DNA from: Liolophura sinensis
Lineage: Eukaryota; Mollusca; Polyplacophora; Chitonida; Chitonidae
Direction of reading: 5' to 3'
Length of the DNA stretch: 64,000 nucleotides
NCBI RefSeq assembly: GCF_032854445.1
Contig: NC_088305.1
Coordinates: 9,429,606-9,493,605, forward strand
A program made the translations under genes and the position numbers. Every line of letters begins with the position of its first letter. Within the stretch, counting starts at the first letter, position 1. Positions 35,451 to 46,616 of this stretch are shown piece by piece. Below the pieces are notes generated by a model, which saw only the letters and a list, made by a program, of their open reading frames with translations, ran no database searches and was not told the origin of the DNA.

Positions 35451-36109
35451 ATTTCTTCTCTAACCAAGTAATTGCCTGAATTGAAAAGAAATATTTTGTA
35501 AACGGAAAATATGGAAAACAGAAAAAATAACAACAATGCCTCGTTTTAAAAAAAACAAAAGAGCAAACTGTCAGTGTTCTAGTAAAATCCATCAGAATTC
35601 TACTAAAAAGTTGTCGAAACATCTGATCTTACGCAGAATGAAACACACTTGGACCTGAAACAGCCAACGAGGAATATTGATAGGTTCTTCCCATCAATTG
35701 TATTTATGCAGTGACCTGCCGGAAGTGTGGATACTCATCTCTGGCTGTGAATACGAGCAACATTAGGAAGTTCTAGTTTTTCTGCTTCTTGTCCCAAATA
35801 CCTAGAAACATAGCAACGGGAATTAGATGGTAGACAAATATCAAATTAGAAGAAGCGCAACAAAATCACGAAACAACGTTACACATGAACGAATCGCGGG
35901 TATAAGTATTAGACTAAATACTAGTGTTAATACTGGCAGAAATGCCACTAATTTTTTTTCAAGATTTCTTAAGATATTAATCATTTGCCTAAAGAAAATA
36001 TATTGCATTTCTGAAATGCTTTCCAGCATTAGTGGAAAACTCTGTATACCTACAATATGACCATTTGAATAAGTCATGCTGTTAGTTCCAGTTATTACTC
36101 TAGAAGTGA

Positions 36110-36950
36110 GCTGTCAATCTCTCCCTCTAAAATGAGGAGGTCTTTGATTGGAATCATCTCAGCGGGTTGATGTGAAACAGCTCTTTATCAAGTCTCGGTT
36201 GCAACGTGTATCAAACGTTGTGTGCGTGTGTACGCTGCGAACTGAACACACGCGGGTAGGGGCCTCCGTGGCTCAATTGGTTAGCGCGCTAGCGTAGCGT
36301 CATGACCCAAAAGCCTCTCACCAATGCGGTCGCTGTGACTTCAAATACTGCTGGCTTCCTCTCCAGCCGTATGTGGGAAGGTCTTCCAACAACCTGCGGA
36401 TGATCGTGGGTTTCCCCCGGGCTCTGCCCGGTTTCCCACCTTCATAATGCTGGCCGCCGTCGTATAAATGAAATATTCTTGAGTACGGCGTAAAACACCA
36501 ATCAAGTAAAAAAAATAAATAAACACCCGGGTAGATAAGCCGTTATATAGTGTGATAAAACCATATGATTATCAAGGATTTGGTAATAGAAAGTGATAAG
36601 CGATTTAGAGCACAAGAGGGACATCCTTCTCCATATTATTTTAAAACGTGTTGGTCACTGGCATTAAATTCTCGCTATCTGATGATGACTTTGAAGAAAT
36701 GTCAAAATTATTGCCATCCATCTTCTTCAGTGAGTGTGTGTTAAGTTGTAAAGAGAAAGTGAACGAGTGTTCATTTCACTTTTAAGGAAAAAAGGGGTAG
36801 GTCTAGGGGAGGACTGTGTTGTTGTTCTTTTAGATCGTGTTTTCACCGTTGCTTGCTTTAAAAGAAAAATAATCGCTCAGATCAATTGTTCTGGAGAGGA
36901 AAGAACAACACTTGTAAAGCTTAGCTAAAAGTTCTAAACAGAATTAAATC
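36110..36950 (+). repeat. D3 block d, copy 2
   Basis: Matches 27,955-28,560 and 41,600-42,170: CTCTCCCTCT, GAAACAGCT(C/A)TT(T/A)ATCAAGT, the site CGGGTAGAT(A/G)A, GGTAATAGAAAGTGATAAG and TCGCTATCTGATGAT. The GGTAATAGAAAGTGATAAG stretch (36,580-36,600) is also close to the core of the P units. It is split by the SINE-A at 36,260. Confidence 0.8.
36248..36534 (+). mobile_element. SINE-A, full length, TSD, in D3 block d
   Basis: Element about 36,260-36,522, with head GGGGCCTCCGTGGCTCAATT, body, intact core and A-rich tail. Flanking repeats are ACACGCGGGTAG (36,248-36,259) and ACACCCGGGTAG (36,523-36,534), 11 of 12 identical. The paralogous site in unit 1 (28,086-28,099, ACACATCCGGGTAG) is unfilled, so insertion followed the unit duplication. 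Confidence 0.96.
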
Positions 36951-37078
36951 GGTGGTGCATTATCCAAAGAGAGTCCAGAATTTCAGGAAGTCCCATTATC
37001 TCACAGGGTTTGTTGTGCACGGAAGCCACATAACGCCATCTCGTGGCTCACAAGTGAGAGTAGACGCGGAGAGTGAGG

Positions 37079-37340
37079 CGAATACGGGAATGATTGATTT
37101 GATTTGGTTGGTGTTTTCACGCCGTACTCAAGAATATTTCACTTATTCCAGGGCGGTCAGAATTATGGTGGGAGAAAACCGGGAACAGCCCAAGGAAACC
37201 CAATACCTTCCCACGTACGGCCGTAGAGGAAGCCAGCATGAGCTGGGGTTGAACTCACAGAGACTACATTGGTGTGAGGCTCCTGGGTCATTAGGTTGCG
37301 CTAGCGCACCAACCAATTGAGCAACGGAGGCCTCGAATAC
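37079..37340 (-). mobile_element. SINE-A, full length, minus strand, in D3 block e
   Basis: Element about 37,086-37,333: reversed tail, core (GCCGTACTCAAGAATATTTC), body, B-box and head ending GAGCAACGGAGGCCT. Flanking repeat CGAATAC at 37,079-37,085 and 37,334-37,340. The matching place in unit 1 (near 28,718, GAGGTGAACACACAGAAC) has no SINE. The frames at 36,952-37,355 read through it. Confidence 0.93.
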
Positions 37341-38164
37341 ACAAATGTATTGCATGCTTTACAATATTACCTTCAGATAACCCAGAGTTCAATTAGGCGA
37401 ATATTTGCATGCCATCTGTGTTTAGATTATTATTATTGGCTTAATAGATATCACCAGCGATTACAAAAATGGTCAGAAGAAACAGAAATCTACTTTTCTA
37501 ATATATTTACCTATATCCTGATTCAAAACTGATATGTTTACCCATGTTTAAACCCCTTTTTTTCAAATATAATAAATTAAGGATAGACTAAAGCGTTGTA
37601 AGCATTACCGCTCAGCCATCGCCATCACATCACAATACTGCTGGCGTGTTTGCCTTCTGACATAATCTGACATAGAGCCTTTAGAATTTATCGCCAGTTT
37701 ATTGCCATTTCCCTGTGTCTGTGGATCAGTTCCAATGCCAGAGAATACGGCAATCCCTTTCTTACAATCCTAGAAAGAGTCAGGTATTTTTGTCAGTGTG
37801 ATCTTGCTTCAGGATGTTAACATTTCTGTGTAATAGTACCGACAGCGCTGAAGGAGCGCGTGGTGGAATGTTGATAGTACACAGCTATTCATTCCACAAA
37901 CATCTTCTGCACTTCACGGGTTAAGTGACTTTTCAGGCGATTGACTCTGTATGGAGCGTTTACAATAATACCAGGGTTTTAGATTTAACAGGTTAAAGAG
38001 ACCGTGGAAGCTTTCTGACGAAGAGACTATGTTCTGTTGGATACTTGACATTCACATCGCTTGATTTGTTTATTTTCAAGGTTCAACCACATCATTCTAC
38101 ACAATTTTCTGATAACGGTTTATTTCATTAATCTTTTTCTTTTTCTCAGTGTTGTTCATCGTAT

Positions 38165-38385
38165 TAAACTGAGTGAGTGAGTGGTTAGGATTTAATGTCG
38201 TACTTAACGATTTTTTAGTCACATGACGACGAAGGAATCCTTAAAGTGCATGTACATGTAATGTGCCTCCTTGTTGTAGGGCGGATTTCTACCGCTCTTT
38301 TATCTAGTGCTACTTCATTGAGACGACTTACCAAAGGCAAGTAACCCCCCACTCCACGAGCCCTTATACTGACAGGATTCAATAT
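38165..38385 (-). mobile_element. SINE-B, 5'-truncated, minus strand
   Basis: Reversed tail (GAGTGAGTGAGTGG), core (AATGTCGTACTTAACGATTT), then TGTGCCTCCTTGTTGTAGGG, TCTTTTATCTAGTGCTACTT and GGCAAGTAACCCCC. It stops near 38,385 before the head. Confidence 0.9.
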
Positions 38386-38864
38386 CGGGGCCGGTGTTTT
38401 CAGGTGAAACTTGGTACAGGGCCCAACTTTGGCATGTTACAGATCGAGCTTCAATTCTGAACCGTTTTGTCCAGTGCTTAATATCACTCTGTCGTCGATG
38501 ATCTGATTTTATTCTTTATGCTTTATATCACGAAGTATATTAGAGTTTTTACCGTCAGTGGTTACTGTGGTTTATACTCGGGATCCATCTGCACTGCCGT
38601 AAGCGCTACCAGGCACGTGACCAACTTATACTAAAATATGTAATAAACGTGCTGTATTCTAAACTGGGTGTTATTTTATGGCATACACACGTATTTATGG
38701 GCATCTGTCGCTAAGTCATATAACTGTTGCTATCTCTACCGTTGATGTTTTCCAAGTGGTGGGTGTGTTAATATTACACGATAATGCAATCATGCCATCG
38801 CTTAGACAAAGCCTTAGATCTGACGTGTTTTACTCTCTGTCTTCTGGTAAGCTAGATAACGGAA

Positions 38865-38891
38865 TTTTTTTTTTTTTTTTTTTTTTTTTTT
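38865..38891. repeat. Poly-T run (27)
   Basis: A homopolymer of 27 T interrupts D3 block a of unit 3 where unit 2 reads GCGCGAGATTTTTAAACA. It may be the tail of a lost retroelement insertion or simple expansion of the existing T tract. Confidence 0.9.
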
Positions 38892-39599
38892 GCACGTCGA
38901 TGACATTACTGGGTATGCTGTCGAATATATCTGTTAAGACATGAAATATATTTACTTTAGAAATTTTCATTCCGAGGTAGATCGGCGAGATGTTGAGTGC
39001 GTATAACCCATAATGTATACGTATATGTGTGAACATGTGGCAGACAGCGTTAATCTCATATGTCAAGTATTTTCTGTGTTTAGAAGATCAACAAACATTG
39101 GCTATATCGCTACATTATCGCCTTACCTTCTACATTCATCTCTTACGTGAAACAAGTTATTAGAGATTTATACCTTTAAAAAAAATGTACTTACACGTAC
39201 ACGATTTATTGAAGAAAATAAAATGTTCTTTGGGCGCGTTTTAAAATTAAAAAGTCAAAATGACTAATGTCCACAAAAGTAGTGTAAGGTTTAGTTTTAT
39301 GTTTAATTTGCCCGTCTGCCCGTTCTTATGCTTTACGAATAATACTCCTTAAGAATCCTGATTTAAAACCTATCTTTCGGCATTTAACGACGGGGTTGTT
39401 TTACACTAGAGATCATGAATAAAAATAAAACCGTTGCATGTTACGTCTTCAGGCACTTGGTTAAAAGCTGTCAAACTTATACTGTTCTAGCCGTTTTAGA
39501 ATCCCTAAAATAGCGCAAGGTAAATATGTTAAAAATCATTAGTTGATATGTTGAAGGTTTAGCGAATCTTACTGATTTCCCATCTCCGTGGAAATCCTC

Positions 39600-39960
39600 T
39601 CTTTTCAAGCAGATGAACTTCATCCGTCAAAGCCCCCGGAGCAGCTCGCACAAACCCACCTGTTTCCAGTGAGATTGTATCCCATAACTCTTGCCCCAGA
39701 TAACCATTGACATAGTACAGTCGGCCTGTTATCGTACGTTTTCTTTTTCTTGGGTTTTGGCGTGTTTTATATAGTGTGGTTGCGCATGTGTTTAAAAGAT
39801 CCCTGTCTGAATGCCGTAAGGAAGCACAGGAATGTGGTATGATATGGGCAGGGTTTAACATGTAACACTTTGATCTGTACACGTAGCTGAACAGTACACG
39901 TGATTTTCTGTAATATACTATCTTTTAACAAGCAGCTGATATTCCAGTGTAGATATTTCG
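39600..39960 (+). repeat. D3 block b, copy 4
   Basis: GATGAACTTCATCCGTCAAA, GTTTCCAGTGAGATTGTATC, TTTCTTGGGTTTTGGCG and TGTGGTTGCGCATG match the other three block-b copies. Minus-strand frames at 39,559-40,027 lie across it but are not shared. Confidence 0.8.
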
Positions 39961-40719
39961 TAAAACTACCGAAGGAGAGTATAGATTTGTATGAGAAAAT
40001 AAATAATACACTTACAAAATACCACAAGGAAACATCTTTTCTGACCTTCTTAGTAACTTAAAAACAACATTTAATTTGGAATTCTTACGCGGCCGTGGGA
40101 AGAGACCAAGTGTGAGAAACGGGTAACACTTTGTCTTGTTACTCAAACCCCACACACATATGTTGGAAGGAAAGCAGTGTTCGCGAAATGTCAGCAGATG
40201 TTAATGAAATGGAAATGAAAGTACCTAACTGCCAAACAATGATAATATGGCGGTTCTTTCGAATTTCTCATTGTGCGTTATGTTGCTTTCTTTGATATGC
40301 TAAACCTCGGTTAAGTGACACGAGACAAATAAAAAAAAAGATCCTTTTAAAACTTTATGGGGCATACTTATCGATGCGTATATACGCCTGGCCTAGTGTT
40401 GCTGTTTTTTTTTTCTGTTAACCTGTTCACGATTTGCCATAATAATTGCCCAAACACCTGAATACCGTACGAGCGTCACATTGGTGTAATTTCGAAGTTT
40501 TGTATTCAAACTTATTCAAATTTCCATACATAGTATTGATAAAATCAGGTTATTATGGTTCTTCATATGTCTCAGTATTATTTCTTACATGATTATTTAT
40601 TTACTGATATTGAATAATAATAAATGAGGCTCTTATATATAGAATGTGTCCTAATTTGTTTGTTTTTTATAAACGTGTATGTTTTTCTCATCCAAACCAC
40701 AAATACTATGATATAAATT

Positions 40720-41075
40720 CACCGGTGCTTCGAAATGGCACGGTTGACCAGAGAAAATTGTAGTATTGCACATTTTTCTTCCCAGTGTTGGATGCACTGT
40801 ACATTCTGTGGTGTAAGTCTTGGGGAATCTCCCAACACCAATGTAACATTCCATATTTATGTCTTAATCCCACAATTAAGTCAAAAACGTACTAAACATT
40901 CTACGCTCAGTGATGATAAACCAATATGAATGACTGTCCGTGTGATATGTCTGATATAAAAGGTCGTACTGTTATCTGCTGTTTGTACTTAGGAATTCTT
41001 GAGCTTAGCTGTCAGATTCCAATGGTGTTGGACGAAACACAGCTGGACTCGCTGCAGCATTGTAGATCTAGTTAA
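40720..41075 (+). repeat. D3 block c, copy 3
   Basis: Paralogue of 32,760-33,190 and 35,060-35,450. It keeps an ATG frame of 49 codons (40,926-41,075) whose first residues (MNDCPCDMSD) match the other two copies; the frames end at different stops. Confidence 0.85.
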
Positions 41076-41119
41076 CCTCTTTACTCAAATACAGCGAAAA
41101 GAGACTAGAGTAACTCAAG

Positions 41120-41445
41120 GAGTGAGTGGGTGTGTCCTTGTGCTTTAACGTCGTACTTAACAATGTTTCAGTCATATGACGACGTAGGAGTTCTTAAGAG
41201 TGCATGTGATGTGCCTCCTTGTTGTCAGGACGGATTTCCATGGATCTTTTATCTCGTGCTGCTTCACTGAAACGACTTGCCGAAGGCAAGCAAGCCGCCC
41301 ATCCCTGGCCATTGTACTGATACTGATGAACCAGTCATTGCAGTTCCCCTTAATACTGAATATCAAGCGAGGAAGCTAAAACTTCCTCTTTCAAAGGTCT
41401 TAGGTGTGACCGGACCTTGGATTGAGCCTGGATCTACCCTTTTTT
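41120..41445 (-). mobile_element. SINE-B, near complete body, minus strand
   Basis: Reversed tail and core (TCGTACTTAACAATGTTTCA then GTCATATGACGACG). The full body reaches GGTGTGACCGGACC and GAGCCTGGATCTACCC at the start of the B-box region. The head is lost in a T run. The core stem is perfect (CGTCGT with ACGACG on the minus strand). Frames at 41,172-41,465 are inside it. Confidence 0.92.
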
Positions 41446-41599
41446 CCCAATATCCCCTTAAGTGACCCATTTACAAAGCAATAATTATTTGTCCAACGAT
41501 AACATACTATTGCGTTTTGAAATGTTATATGCGTAGAATGAAATATATTTTGGCACTTTGGTGGTGCCAGCTATATAACCTGTTCAATGGATGATACTG

Positions 41600-42170
41600 T
41601 TCTCTCCGGATATTGCTATAGAAGCAAAAAGTCATTTTCAATGCTTTTAACTAAACCGTTTTTGACGAATTTATCTCTGCTGGTTAGACGTGAAACAGCT
41701 ATTAATCAAGTGTGTGCACGTGCGAGAAGTGATCAAACTCGAGTAGAGAAGTCTTTATATAGTGTGATAAGAGCATATAACTTCCAAGGATTTTGTAATA
41801 GAAAGTGATAAGTGAGTTATATTATAAGATGGGGTTCTTCTCCAAATGATTTTAAAACATGTTGGTCGCAGTATCATATTCGCGCTATCTGATGATCGTC
41901 AGCTTTGAAGACAGTTGAAAATTGTTTCCATCCATTACCTTCATCTAGTGGGTGTCAGGCTCTAATGGAGGAGTGAATAAGTGAATTTTATTTTTGAGCT
42001 ATACAAGAGGACAGTGTTATTAACGATAGTGTTCGTCTATTTCTTAAACTGTATATACATGATTTTAAATGCGCATGCGTCGTTGTTTGTTTTAAAAAAA
42101 CAACTTATATTAGTTGTATTGGAGACGAAAATATATTGCGTGTATGTTATGTAAGCATAAGTTCTTTATT
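41600..42170 (+). repeat. D3 block d, copy 3
   Basis: GTGAAACAGCTATTAATCAA, TTTATATAGTGTGATAAGAG, TTGTAATAGAAAGTGATAAG and GCGCTATCTGATGATCGTC. No SINE at the site filled in unit 2, but the target motif itself has diverged here. Confidence 0.8.
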
Positions 42171-42349
42171 CTCGTTTTGTGTGAGAAATCGTCAAAGGAT
42201 TCATACATAGAAACACAAATAAAAGCTTATATAACTCTTTTTTGTAGCCATATAGTGAAACTTTAATCAAATCTATGACTGAATGGTCCTCTTTTATTGA
42301 CGGCTGGTATACGAATGTCTGTCTGACGCCTAGACTGGTAGCCAGAGAG

Positions 42350-42970
42350 AAAGTAGAATTTCGGCAAATCAGCTTACGTCACTAATTTGGTTGTGCACAA
42401 AAGCGACCTCTTGTGGTTCGCACGTGGCAGTGGACACGTGGGCGAGGTGAGTGCAAAAATCTCTTGAAGGATAAACAACCAGTTGAGCTTACTCCCACCC
42501 AGTTGTTGTATCTCGACCAAAATCACCAAAAACAAATCAATAATGAGATCAAGAAAAAAATACTGTTGAAAAGTATGGCATTGAAACCAAAACTACTGAT
42601 CCGCAACCAACAGTGGCGTTGTAATGTACCAGGCGTGTATCGCTGTCAGAAATGATCCACATCCACTCAGCCTTTAGTATTGAGGCCCAGTATATTGCCA
42701 TTTTCCTGTGTCTGTATGGATTTTTTGCGTGGTTATTTCCAGTATTTCTCATCGGAGTAATCTTTTTCTTACACAACTTAAACAACGAGCTTAGAAACAG
42801 CCACGTATTTTTATCCGTATGACAAAGAGAGTAACAGAATTGTGCTAATATGTAGAGCGTGGTATTACGTAGAGTCTGCATACCTATTCGTTCCACAGAC
42901 AACTGCAGTTCTCGGGTTAACTAACTCAACAGTCAATCGAACGTTGGTTTTGTATGATTTTATTTCTGAA
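42350..42970 (+). repeat. D3 block e, copy 3
   Basis: TTGGTTGTGCACAAAAGCGA, GCACGTGGCAGTGGACACGT, GCCATTTTCCTGTGTCTG and CATTCGTTCCACAGACA-like motifs match 28,640-29,620 and 36,990-37,955. The CACGTG sites are not conserved in all copies. Confidence 0.75.
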
Positions 42971-44554
42971 CATGAGATTTACGATGCTGACTTTTCGACT
43001 CACTTATTTGACTCCAAACCCTGTTTTAAGTTGTTTTTTTTTTACAACACTGCATGATGTTTGTCATTATTATATATTTCAAAGAATTTTGCATCATGTC
43101 TAAGTTGTGGCTACATTTCGTAGAACGGACCATTTAATTGTTGGAAACACTCCACCCAATAATTGAGATCGATATTTAGTTAAACACTGCATGGTTCGCA
43201 CACTCTATATGTAAAACAAACATCTTGATGAAAAGAGATCACCAAATGTGTAGATTGTATCACATCTCTGTGGGCCAAGACAAGTGAGGTCTACTAAAAT
43301 GCAGTTAAGAACAATGCTTTATTTTTACTGCTTAATTCTGGCTTAAGCCATGAAGGTAAGGAACCTGTCATTTGCTCCGATTTAGACTAAAACCCTAAAG
43401 AAGGTAAAATGACAAAAAAAACCCGAATTTCACCGGTTGCATGAGACCACTTGCCAACTACCATAGTCTCGTCGGTATGCTCTGGTTTTACATCCTATGC
43501 TGTATGCCTTTCATTGCCCTATGTTATGTACGCCAGTACCCATATATCTCATACAGTGTTACCTTAATACGTTAATCAACAAGGTGATCAGTACATGGCG
43601 TGGCTAAGAATGAGTGGTGCACAGAAATAACATTTTCTATTATTAGAATTTGTTTTGATTCTCTCTAAGCCTACAAATCTGCCGCCTTATACATTGTCAT
43701 CGAAGCTTCGAACGCGAACAAAGAAAAAACATAAACAAGGCCAGTCTCTCCAGAAGCATCGGTCAATCGAAACTGATTGGCAAGAAATTTACAAGATGTT
43801 CTATATTTAGACTACTTGGCTGCGACTGAAATCAACACATCACGTGAGTAAGCCTCGCTAGGAAATATACAACTATAAACATACAACGTATTGTTACATG
43901 ATAATGCCGGCTCAACATTTTGTCAGGCGGTAATGCTTTGTATTAAAAATTGTTGTAACTATAGGCATCACTGTATTCTTTAATGATTACACGCTACAGC
44001 GACGTGGGGAAGCCCACTGCCAATGGCACTTCCTCGTCATGAAAGTGATTACGTACATGTATACTGTGAAAACCCAAGCATTCATCGATTCATACAAGCC
44101 ACGTCAAGATACTAGAGTATAGTCAGCTCAAAGACTTAGTCTAAGGTGGCGTTCCCATCAAACAGATATATCCACCTTAGAGGCCGGAGGTTGCAGGGCG
44201 AAGGACATATTAATATTTGTAGTCGAAAAAGTATTACAGATGTAGCAATAAAACTCCATGTTATCGACACGTGATCCTAGCTTTCATTATATTATCCATA
44301 GATTAATACTCTTAACTATTTTTTACACTGCAAATCGACAACAGCCATTGGGGTCGACTATTTTCAGTAAAATTGCCAATATTGGCGCTATAAAAACTAA
44401 CCGGCATAATACATGACTTACATTTTTAAAAAAAGACAAATAGAAACACCCTTACTCCATGGTGAAATCTTAGTCTGTAATGGTATGTTCTACTACTCAG
44501 TCTGACATTACACCTCGTGACGTCACAACTGTATTAAACGATGCCAATACAGAA
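42971..44554. other. Unassigned sequence with an inverted D2 fragment
   Basis: No gene seen. On the minus strand, 43,420-43,460 reads GTTGGCAAGTGGTCTCATGC then AACCGGTGAAAT, which matches the start of the D2 modules in reverse orientation. A 9-bp hairpin (CTAAGGTGG at 44,141; CCACCTTAG at 44,172) has no known role. Confidence 0.5.
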
Positions 44555-44945
44555 GACAGGAGAGTAAGAGCAGTGACAACAGTGTAATAGTTGGCAAATG
44601 GAACGACCTCTTGTCAGTTCACCCGTTATTTCTGATTGTTCATGTAAAATGCTTAAATTTATTTATTTATATATTTATTTGATTGGTGTTTTACGCCGTA
44701 CTCAAGAATATTTCAGTTATTATGGTGGGTGGAAACCGGGCACAGCCCGGGAGAAACCCACGTCCATCCGCAGGTTGCTGGCAGACCTTCCCACGTACGG
44801 CCGGAGAGGAAGCCAGCATGAGCTTGACTTGAACTCACAGCGACCGCATTGGTGAGAGACTCCTGGGTCATTACGTTGCGCTAGCGCGCTAACCAACTGA
44901 GCCACGGAGTTCCCTTAAAGTGCTTAAATGGTCTTATCAAGACAA
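44555..44945 (+). repeat. D2 module, copy 3, split by SINE-A
   Basis: GAGAGTAAGAGCAGTGACAA, GTGTAATAGTTGGCAAATGG, CCTCTTGTCAGTTCACC, then ATGCTTAAAT, SINE-A, and ATGGTCTTATCAAG. It lacks the ACGTAACCGGTGAAATACG segment of the other modules, deleted between AAATGG and AACGACC. Confidence 0.8.
44645..44929 (-). mobile_element. SINE-A, full length, minus strand, 14-bp TSD
   Basis: Element about 44,659-44,915: (TTTA)n tail, core, body, B-box region and head to AACTGAGCCACGGAG. Flanks TAAAATGCTTAAAT (44,645-44,658) and TAAAGTGCTTAAAT (44,916-44,929), 13 of 14 identical. The equivalent place in D2 copy 1 (18,498-18,511) is unfilled. A short internal deletion removes part of the core next to the body. 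Frames at 44,598-44,905 read through it. Confidence 0.96.
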
Positions 44946-45993
44946 CATTGCTAAGGACCAGTGACGTGACAAAGCGCAAGGAAACGCTACCGGCTCTACG
45001 TTTTGAGGACTGAAAATCTTTTCGAGGCAAGTCACAAGATGGGGACAATTTTATGTCCAGAAGAATTTACGACATGTCATTAAAGGACAGGTCTGGGTGG
45101 CAGATACTGCTGTGGGAGCCTCCGGAGCACAGTGGAGAGTGTAACAGCTTGCAGTGTAACAGGACGCGCATGCGCAGTGGGGCTGGCTATACAATAAATC
45201 TCGGATTTAGTAGCACTGGTTTCTTCTGTTGCCTTATTTGATACTATCGCAATGCGATCGATTTTCCGCTGTAATGTCTCCATTAGACGAGCATAACCAT
45301 TCCAGGGATATTTTTAAAGACAACCATTCGTTTTTAAAAATTAATAATACCTCGTAAGGTTTGCTTCAATGGGTCCTATTTTTCAGACTTTCGTCATTGT
45401 GGCTATTTTTACCAACAATACAATTGCTTTCTCTGGCGGAAAAAGCGCGTAAAATGACATTGGAAATGGAGAAAGTGAAAAAACGAATTGAAAGCTTTTT
45501 CCCTCTGTAAAAAGAAATAATAAAAAAAAAACAAGAACAGAGGTTGGGGCTTGGACGAACGAGCTTTTTGGACATTTTGTTCTACTGAAGTTATGCTCAT
45601 ATATGGGTATGCTATTAAATGGTGTGCACCTAACTGCCATTACCCATCTACTCCTCAACGAAACACTGCTGCAACATTGTTATTAGTTAATATAAGATGT
45701 GAATGGCACTGACAGATTTCTTGTCTTGTGCTTAAATATAAAGAAATTACAACTCTGATTGTGTGAAAAAAATCGCTGATGGATTTTGTATATCTAGCCA
45801 AAATTTATGGAAGAAATGTAGGTCTGTATAAATAAATGAATTCTTTGGGTTTAATACATGCGTGATACACTATTCTAATAACTATTCTCTAAGCCGATGC
45901 AAATGAAGATGACATATAAATATGTGTAGCAGTGTCAAAGCTCATATAGAGATTTCACGAAAATAAAACCTGTACAGATCTGAATACCGCCCA
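44946..45993. other. Unassigned sequence, no gene seen
   Basis: Frames at 45,053-45,283 and 45,366-45,658 overlap on both strands with no domain that I recognise. The minus-strand phenylalanine-rich frames come from A-rich plus-strand sequence. Confidence 0.5.
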
Positions 45994-46237
45994 GGGCCCA
46001 GTTGTTTAGAACAGTTTTAAGACTTAATATCAGATTTAACTTTAAGCCAAGTCTTCAATTTTGTATTTATCCCCGAAATAATTGCGTAACACTGTATTGA
46101 AGTTGATCTAAAACTACTGCTGTTGTTATACTTTTACTTTGGTTAACTGAATTGGCTCCTGAGTTTGGCTAAAATTCTAAATTCAAAATATGACTTAATA
46201 CTAGTGTTAGCTTACACACCTACGAACAGCTGGACCC
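45994..46237. mobile_element. MITE-like element, same family as 4,903
   Basis: Left end GGGCCCAGTTGTTTAGAAC; right end read on the minus strand begins GGGTCCAGCTGTTCGTAG. The interior shares TTCAATTTTGTATTTA and a CTAAATTCAAAATA-like segment with 4,903-5,132. Older and more mutated than that copy. Non-coding. Confidence 0.75.
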
Positions 46238-46267
46238 TGTGTTTCTGCATGACTTCTGCATGGTGTG

Positions 46268-46616
46268 AATCTAATTGAGTGAGTGAGTGAGTGCTTGGGG
46301 TTTAACGTCGTGCTCAATAATTTTTCAGTCAAATGACGACGGAGGAATCCCAGGGTGTATGTACTATACCTCCTTGTTGCAGGACAGATTTCCACCGCTC
46401 TTTTATCTAGAGCTGCTTCACTGGGACGACTTGCCCAAGGCAAGTAAGCTGCACGCCCGAGCCATTATACTGAAGCTGGTCAACCAGTCGTTGCACTATC
46501 CCCTTCACGCTGAACGTCAAGCGGGGAAGTTACAACTTCTTCTTTTAAAATCTTAGGTGTGACTCGACCAGGATTGATCCTGGATCTACCGCTTCCGAAG
46601 CGGAAATCTAATTGAG
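46268..46616 (-). mobile_element. SINE-B, minus strand, 12-bp TSD
   Basis: Element about 46,280-46,604. Tail (GAGT)n, core (AATTTTTCAGTCAAATGACG), complete body, and the head as far as the anticodon arm (CCGCTTCCGAAGCGG). Perfect flanks AATCTAATTGAG at 46,268-46,279 and 46,605-46,616. The 5' end stops at almost the same head position as the copy at 9,425. Frames at 46,207-46,556 are inside it. Confidence 0.95.

Larger units (their letters stand above)
30270..37960 (+). repeat. D3 unit 2 (blocks a, b, c, b', c', d, e)
   Basis: The longest of the three D3 units. Its extra length comes from an internal tandem duplication: the stretch from the end of block a to the end of block c (30,750-33,190) recurs as 33,270-35,450. 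Block d is at 36,110-36,950 and block e at 36,950-37,960. It hosts SINE-A copies at 36,260 (plus) and 37,086 (minus). Short frames are present throughout but none survives across the paralogues except possibly the small block-c frame. Confidence 0.85.
38700..42970 (+). repeat. D3 unit 3 (blocks a, b, c, d, e)
   Basis: Third paralogous unit. Blocks are a at 38,730-39,180, b at 39,600-39,960, c at 40,720-41,075, d at 41,600-42,170 and e at 42,350-42,970. Hosts a 27-base T run (38,865-38,891) and a SINE-B on the minus strand (41,120-41,445). Same block order as units 1 and 2, without the internal duplication of unit 2. Confidence 0.85.

Noticed and set aside
46277-46292. (GAGT)n microsatellite
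   Set aside because: It is the tail of the SINE-B at 46,280; the same kind of tail explains the ACTC runs at 29,121 and 52,802.
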